The position numbers and the translations under genes are program-made. Positions 59,798 through 64,000 of a stretch of DNA of 64,000 bases are shown one piece after another (positions within the stretch are counted from its first letter, which is position 1; each line of letters begins with the position of its first letter). The stretch lies in the NCBI GenBank assembly GCA_021234155.1, contig JAJEKV010000005.1, positions 372,001-436,000 on the forward strand, read 5' to 3'. A model generated the notes under the pieces. It searched no databases and had not been told where the DNA came from. It saw only the letters and a list, made by a program, of their open reading frames with translations. The stretch is from Isoetes taiwanensis (taxonomy: Eukaryota; Streptophyta; Lycopodiopsida; Isoetales; Isoetaceae).

Positions 59798-60985
59798 GAT
59801 CGATCCGACGGATCGCGATTCTCGAGCCAGACGAGCATGCAAGAGTTGCATGCGTTGCCTGCATGCATTGCATGCATTTCGGGCCTCTCATCCGGTTAGG
59901 GGATCGCTATTTCTTCCTGCATTCGCCTTCAGCTTCTCATCGGCGCTTTCTCTTCGCCCAGCAGTGTTTCAGGTTATGTTCTATGCTCTCATGCAGAGGA
60001 GGGGCTTCCTCTTGCATGGGTTGACCTTTCGTGGCATTTCCTATCATTCTTGTTTCTCTTCGCGCTGACCCATGGCGGCGTATCCCTTCTGGCGTTTCTT
60101 ATGGTTCTCGGTTCTCTTCTACCTTGGCTGCGTTGACCTTTCTGGCGCATCCCTTCTGGCGTTTCCTATCTTTTCGTATCTCTTCCTATCCTTCTCGTCA
60201 AAGCTTCTACCTCGGCATTCCTCCACTATGGGGCAATTCTTGAGCCTTCATCTCGGATCGGCGGGAAGTTCTCTTCTTCGGGCGTTGTTGTGTCATGCGG
60301 TGCGGCTTCGAGAATCTGAATCGATCCGACCGGATCGCGATTCTCGAGCGGAGGCGAGCATCAAGAAGACCATCGTTACTGCATGCATTGCATGCATTCG
60401 GGACCTCTCATCCGGTTAGGGGATCGCTATTTCTTCTGCATTAGCCTTGACTTCTCATCGGGCGCTTTCTCTTCGCCCGGTGTTTCGGTTATGTTCTATG
60501 CTCTCCCTCCCTCCCTCCCTTAAGTATTTTGTTTTATATATGTTCACCGCGTGGCACGCGCTTTAATCGACCCTCGCTTTTTCGAGGTTTTGTTCTTCTC
60601 TATTGTGTTTTGTGGTCTTATGCAGTGTATTGTGGGCGTAACGACGTTGGTTTCTTTTGGGCGTGGGTTTTTGGGAAGTTTAGCAGGCGTTGTCTAAGCC
60701 CGCGCCTAGGGCTTATCGCTAGGGTTTTTCCTCGAAACCCGAAAGGGCGGGTTTTTTAATCCCGCGATAAGCCCTAGGCGTACACTAGCCAAACATCTAT
60801 GATATATTTTTGTATTTTGGGGTCCAGGTGTTATGACTGGATATTCCCTGTATTTTTTGTTTTTTGGGTAGCTTGCGATATGCAGCTACCCACTCTCTAC
60901 CATTGTAATTACACTGCTGGGATGAATAGAAAAGCCCCATCCATCGGGCGTTGTTGTGTCATGCGAGTCGCAGCTCGAGAATAGG
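59798..60985. mobile_element. Nested insertion made of two head-to-tail units
   Basis: This 1.19-kb segment interrupts the RNase H reading frame exactly. It consists of two related units (about 59798-60318 and 60319-60985). Each begins with CGATCCGACnGGATCG-type sequence plus GCGATTCTCGAG. Each ends with CGGGCGTTGTTGTGTCATGCG and CTCGAGAAT or CTTCGAGAAT. The first about 190 bp of each unit are closely similar (for example CTCATCCGGTTAGGGGATCG in both). It carries no recognised protein gene. It could be a dimer of a non-autonomous DNA element. Confidence 0.7.
60703..60780. repeat. 17-bp inverted repeat (stem-loop) in the nested insertion
   Basis: CGCCTAGGGCTTATCGC (60703-60719) and its exact complement GCGATAAGCCCTAGGCG (60764-60780) are separated by 44 bases, which contain a second weaker inverted pair (AAACCC/GGGTTT). 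It lies in the second unit of the insertion only. Confidence 0.85.
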
Positions 60986-61205
60986 GCCCTCATTGCAGGC
61001 CTACAGGAAGCAAGGTTCATGAATATTTCCTATATTGTTATCTATGGAGACTCACAACTCGTTTGCAAACAGATTTTGGGAGAATACCAAACAAAGCATC
61101 AAGATATAGAGGATCTGAACACATAAGCTCGAGAATTGCTAACCATTTTTTTATCATTGGGAGATTTATAATATTCCAAGGTCCAAAAACTTTGAGGCTG
61201 ATTCT

Positions 61206-62600
61206 TTGTGCAGGAAGACACTCTTAGAGTATCTATCTGAGGGACCTATCAAGGAAGATGTTCTAGATGAAGATGAGCTCTCTCAATTTCATCCTATCTT
61301 GACCATCAACCTAGCACAAGAGGAATCACACAAAGAGCTTGAAGTGCATAAGGGAGGTATGTCCAGAACTTTGCAAATGGGAGATCTATATGAAGAGGAA
61401 TGCAAAGGTAAAATGGTTAAGTACTTTGAAGATTGGGTGGATGTTTTTGCATGGGAATATTCAGAGTTGAAAGTTGATAGAAGCATTTGTGAGTTTGAGA
61501 TAAAAGTTCGTGAAGATACTAAACCTGTTATGCAGAGATTGAGAAGGATTAATTCCTCACTTTTAGATCTTATCAAGCAGGAATTATTCAAAATGCAGGA
61601 GTCAGGTTTGATAGATGACATTGTGAACCCTTCTTGGGTTTCTTATATTGTTCCAGTTCTAAAAAAGAATGGTTCTCTAAGAATATGTGTGGATTATAGA
61701 GATCTAAATAAAGCTACTATTAAAGATTGTTACCCTTTGCCTTTTTTGGAAGAAATTCTTTATGCAGTGGCTGGCAAGTCTATGTACTCATTTTTGGATG
61801 GTTTCTCTGGTTTTAATCAGATTAGCATCAAAAAGGAGGATCAACCAAAGACATCCTTCATTACTCCATGGGGAACTTATGCAATGAAAAGGATGCCTTT
61901 TGGATTAATGAATGCCCCTGCTACATTTCAGAGAGCTATGGATACTGTCTTTGCAAGCATGACTCCTGAGCAATTCAGGGTCTATCTTGATGATTTATGC
62001 CTAGGTACTGATACAAATGTTCATATTTCAGAGCTAACAAGGATATTTACATTGTGCAGACAGACTAGAGTTAATCTAAATCCAAAGAAGTGCATCTTTT
62101 TGGCATCCAAAGGCCAGCTTTTAGGTCATGAGGTTTCTGCTCAAGGCCTTCAAGTAGCTGAAGAGAAGATCATAGCTCTAAAAAAGCTTCAAACACCCAG
62201 GACAATTAAAGAGGTCAAGGGATTTATGGGAATGACTTCTTTCTTAAGGGTGTATGTGCCTAATTTCTCTCATCTTATTAGTCGCATCTCTAAATTGACT
62301 AGAATAGGCCAAGTTAGTAAAAGAGAAAGTAAATATAGGCCTGTTGTTTGGACTGATGAGTGTGAAAAGGCTTTTTTGCAGATCATAGAGGCTATTTGCC
62401 ATTCTACACTTTTAAAAACTCCAGACCTTTCATTACCATTTAAAGTTTATATAACCATTATTAAAAAAGTCTTTGGAGTTGCCATTTTGCGGGGATAGGC
62501 ATCCCATTGCTTTTGCAAGCAAACAATGGTCTCAAACCAAGAGAAGTATGCTAAGGTAGAAAGGTCTTCTTTGCTCTCATCTTTTTGATAGAAAGACAGG
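61206..62600 (+). pseudogene. Reverse transcriptase and degenerate RNase H of the Ty3/gypsy element
   Basis: The open frame 61206-62498 contains VLKKNGSLRICVDYRDLNKA, CYPLPFLEEIL, FSFLDG-type YSFLDGFSGFNQI, KTSFITPWGTYAMKRMPFGL, NAPATFQRAMD and the catalytic VYLDDL (the Y-x-D-D box). It then has the connection region PKKCIF and LGHEVSAQGL. The following RNase H keeps VVWTDECEKAFLQI and LPFKVYI, but the first catalytic Asp (normally in VYTDAS) is gone, and the rest, including FASKQW, is frameshifted. A stop at 62498 separates it from the integrase frame. Confidence 0.85.
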
Positions 62601-63970
62601 GACATCTTCTACAAAAATCCCAAGCCACTATCTACATGCAGCAGAACCCCATGCCTTTTTTGTATGGTAAGCAATTAGAAAAACCCAAGCTTCATAGATG
62701 GGCTTGTAGGCTCCAATCTTATGATTTAAAGGTAAAGGTCATTCATGTATTGAACAATCCGAGTTTATACTTACATGCTGCCTACTTTGAACATAAGGAG
62801 GTTGTACAAGAAGAAGAAATGACTAACCTTGTTGTAAATGAGCAGGACTTGTCAGCTATACAAGCTCAAGGTTGGCAACAACCTATTAGGAGGTTCCTTC
62901 AGTATCAAGAGATACCTTCTGAATTTTCAAAAAGCCAAGCTTACAAGTTTAAGTTAAAATGTTTGACTTACTCCTTGGTTGGTGACATTTTGTGCAAAGT
63001 AAACAGGGATGGTGTACTCTTAAGATGTGTTGATGAAGATGAAGCTGCCCTGGTACTTGCTGAAAATCACAAAGGTGTTTGTGGTGGTCATTTTGCAGCA
63101 GACACAACTGCCAAGAAAATATTGAGGTCTGGTTACTTTTGGCCTCATTTATTTAAAGATTGTTATGATGTTATAAAGACTTGTCATCGATGCCAGATCT
63201 TTGGCAAAAGAATCTTGCATCCTGCTCCTCTTACAGGAATTGTCTCCCTTGGTCCATTTCAAGTTTGGGGATTGGACTATGTTGGCCCTATCAATCCTCC
63301 ATGCTCAGCCCAGCATGAATACATTGTTGTAGCTACAGACCTGTTCACTAAGTGGTCAGAAGCAGCACCCTTAAGGAAAGCAAATGCCCATACTACTGCC
63401 AGATTTTTGCATGAGAATATTTGCTCTAGGTTTGACATTCCCTTTAAAATTTTGACTGATAGAGGCTCTACTTTTATTAATGAGGTGATTAATTTTCTTG
63501 TTTCAAGCCTCAAGATCAAGCATGTGAAAAGCTCAGCCTATTATCCTCAAGGAAATGGCCAAGCTGAGTCTACTAACAAAGTGCTTAAGGGTATTTTGCA
63601 GAAAACAGTTTGCCAAAACTAAAGGGATTGGCACTTGAAATTATATGATGCTCTTTGGGCTCATAGAATTACCTCTAAAGCAGCTACTAATGCCTCACCT
63701 TTCAGTTTAGTATATGGAGTAGAGGCTGTCATTCCAGTCGAGTTAGAGATACCCTCTTTAAGGATGGCACTCAAGCTTGAGTTGGAGTTTTCTGAAGCCT
63801 TGAAGCACATGTATGAAGTTCTATTAAAATTGGATGAAGAAAGGTTTGTTGCAGAGAATTACAACTTGCTGAAGAAGGCTAAGAGTGCAGCAGCTTTCAA
63901 GGCTGCTCACAAACTACAAGATAAGTTTGCACCTATGGAATTAGTTTTGAAGTGGAATCTTTGCAGATGA
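62600..63970 (+). pseudogene. Integrase of the Ty3/gypsy element
   Basis: A conserved linker (HRWACRLQSYDLKVKVIH) precedes an HHCC zinc finger (ENHKGVCGGHFAADTTAKKI, then IKTCHRCQIFG). The catalytic core follows with GLDYVGP (first Asp), LTDRGSTFINE (second Asp) and NGQAESTNK (Glu). A stop at 63622 interrupts the core's end. The next piece (63635-63970) gives LWAHRITSKAATNASPFSLV and VYGVEAVIP, the usual end of the core. No chromodomain is seen before the window ends. Confidence 0.85.
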
Positions 63971-64000
63971 AGGAAAGCTTTTCAAGTTTGAAAACCCACA

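Larger units (their letters stand above)
59640..61205 (+). pseudogene. Archaeal-type RNase H of the Ty3/gypsy element, split by an insertion
   Basis: Pieces read LWFDGG (first Asp), a frame change, SNAAEYA (Glu), then after the insertion ALIAGLQEARF, IYGDSQLVCKQILGEY (Asp) and NFEADSL (last Asp). All four acidic residues of the D-E-D-D set are present. The motif spacing matches the archaeal/bacterial-like RNase H gained by some plant gypsy elements. It lies between protease and reverse transcriptase. The insertion falls between the YA and ALI codons. Confidence 0.7.
57610..64000 (+). mobile_element. Ty3/gypsy LTR retrotransposon (degenerate, truncated by the window)
   Basis: Order on the plus strand: Gag with three zinc knuckles, aspartic protease, an archaeal-type RNase H, reverse transcriptase, the remains of the usual RNase H, and integrase. 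Integrase after reverse transcriptase identifies Ty3/gypsy. The extra RNase H points to the Tat-like group, although its position before reverse transcriptase is unusual. Frameshifts, stops and a nested insertion (59798-60985) show that this copy is inactive. The 3' LTR lies beyond the window. Confidence 0.85.

Overview
This window looks like nuclear DNA of a land plant with a large, transposon-rich genome, most likely a fern or another seed-free plant. The one well-preserved host gene has about 20 exons with GT-AG introns. It encodes a PAS-domain hybrid histidine kinase of the kind described in mosses (PHK) and, as far as I recall, absent from seed plants. Almost everything else is mobile or decayed: a Ty3/gypsy retrotransposon, a split LINE, hAT and Helitron remnants, a tRNA-like SINE cluster, pectinesterase and PPR gene fragments, and many minisatellites. 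The species assignment is inference.

Layout: (1) about 1-9.6 kb, a divergent gene pair: a DUF7869-type gene on the minus strand and a ParB-like/DNA-methyltransferase gene on the plus strand, separated and flanked by GATCGC-type palindromes. (2) 9.6-18.5 kb, mostly non-coding, with SINE-like repeats and a broken hAT transposase. (3) 18.5-32.0 kb, the histidine kinase. (4) 32-37.3 kb, a Helitron remnant and a TTGAC-rich satellite. (5) 37.4-43.3 kb, two LINE halves separated by minisatellites and a 5'-truncated pectinesterase. (6) 44.5-45.0 kb, a PPR fragment. (7) 47.15-55.75 kb, a second copy of the divergent gene pair, bounded by a perfect 23-bp inverted repeat. (8) 57.6-64 kb, a Ty3/gypsy element split by a 1.2-kb nested insertion and cut by the window end.

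The most interesting content is the repeated architecture of regions 1 and 7. Both carry the same two genes head to head. One has the DUF7869 signature motifs (DN...NKN and VGHTHxxID). The other joins a ParB-like segment (GGTHSYKA / SGNHSIRA) to a circularly permuted beta-class N6/N4 DNA methyltransferase fold (ADIPYGF; LDAFSGSGTTA). Each copy has its own short palindrome: GATCGC-n3-GCGATC in region 1 and GGTATAAATTTATACC in region 7. The palindromes sit between the genes, beyond the gene ends and inside introns, and I found none in exons apart from one at a possible start codon. In region 7, thirteen copies form a regular array of about 31-bp period inside the first intron of the methyltransferase gene. 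I read these as two diverged members of one mobile-element family; I do not know of a description of it.

Both pairs contain frameshifts and stops, so these copies are probably no longer active. Gene models for the decayed genes are conceptual and approximate; the histidine kinase model is phase-consistent through all splice junctions.
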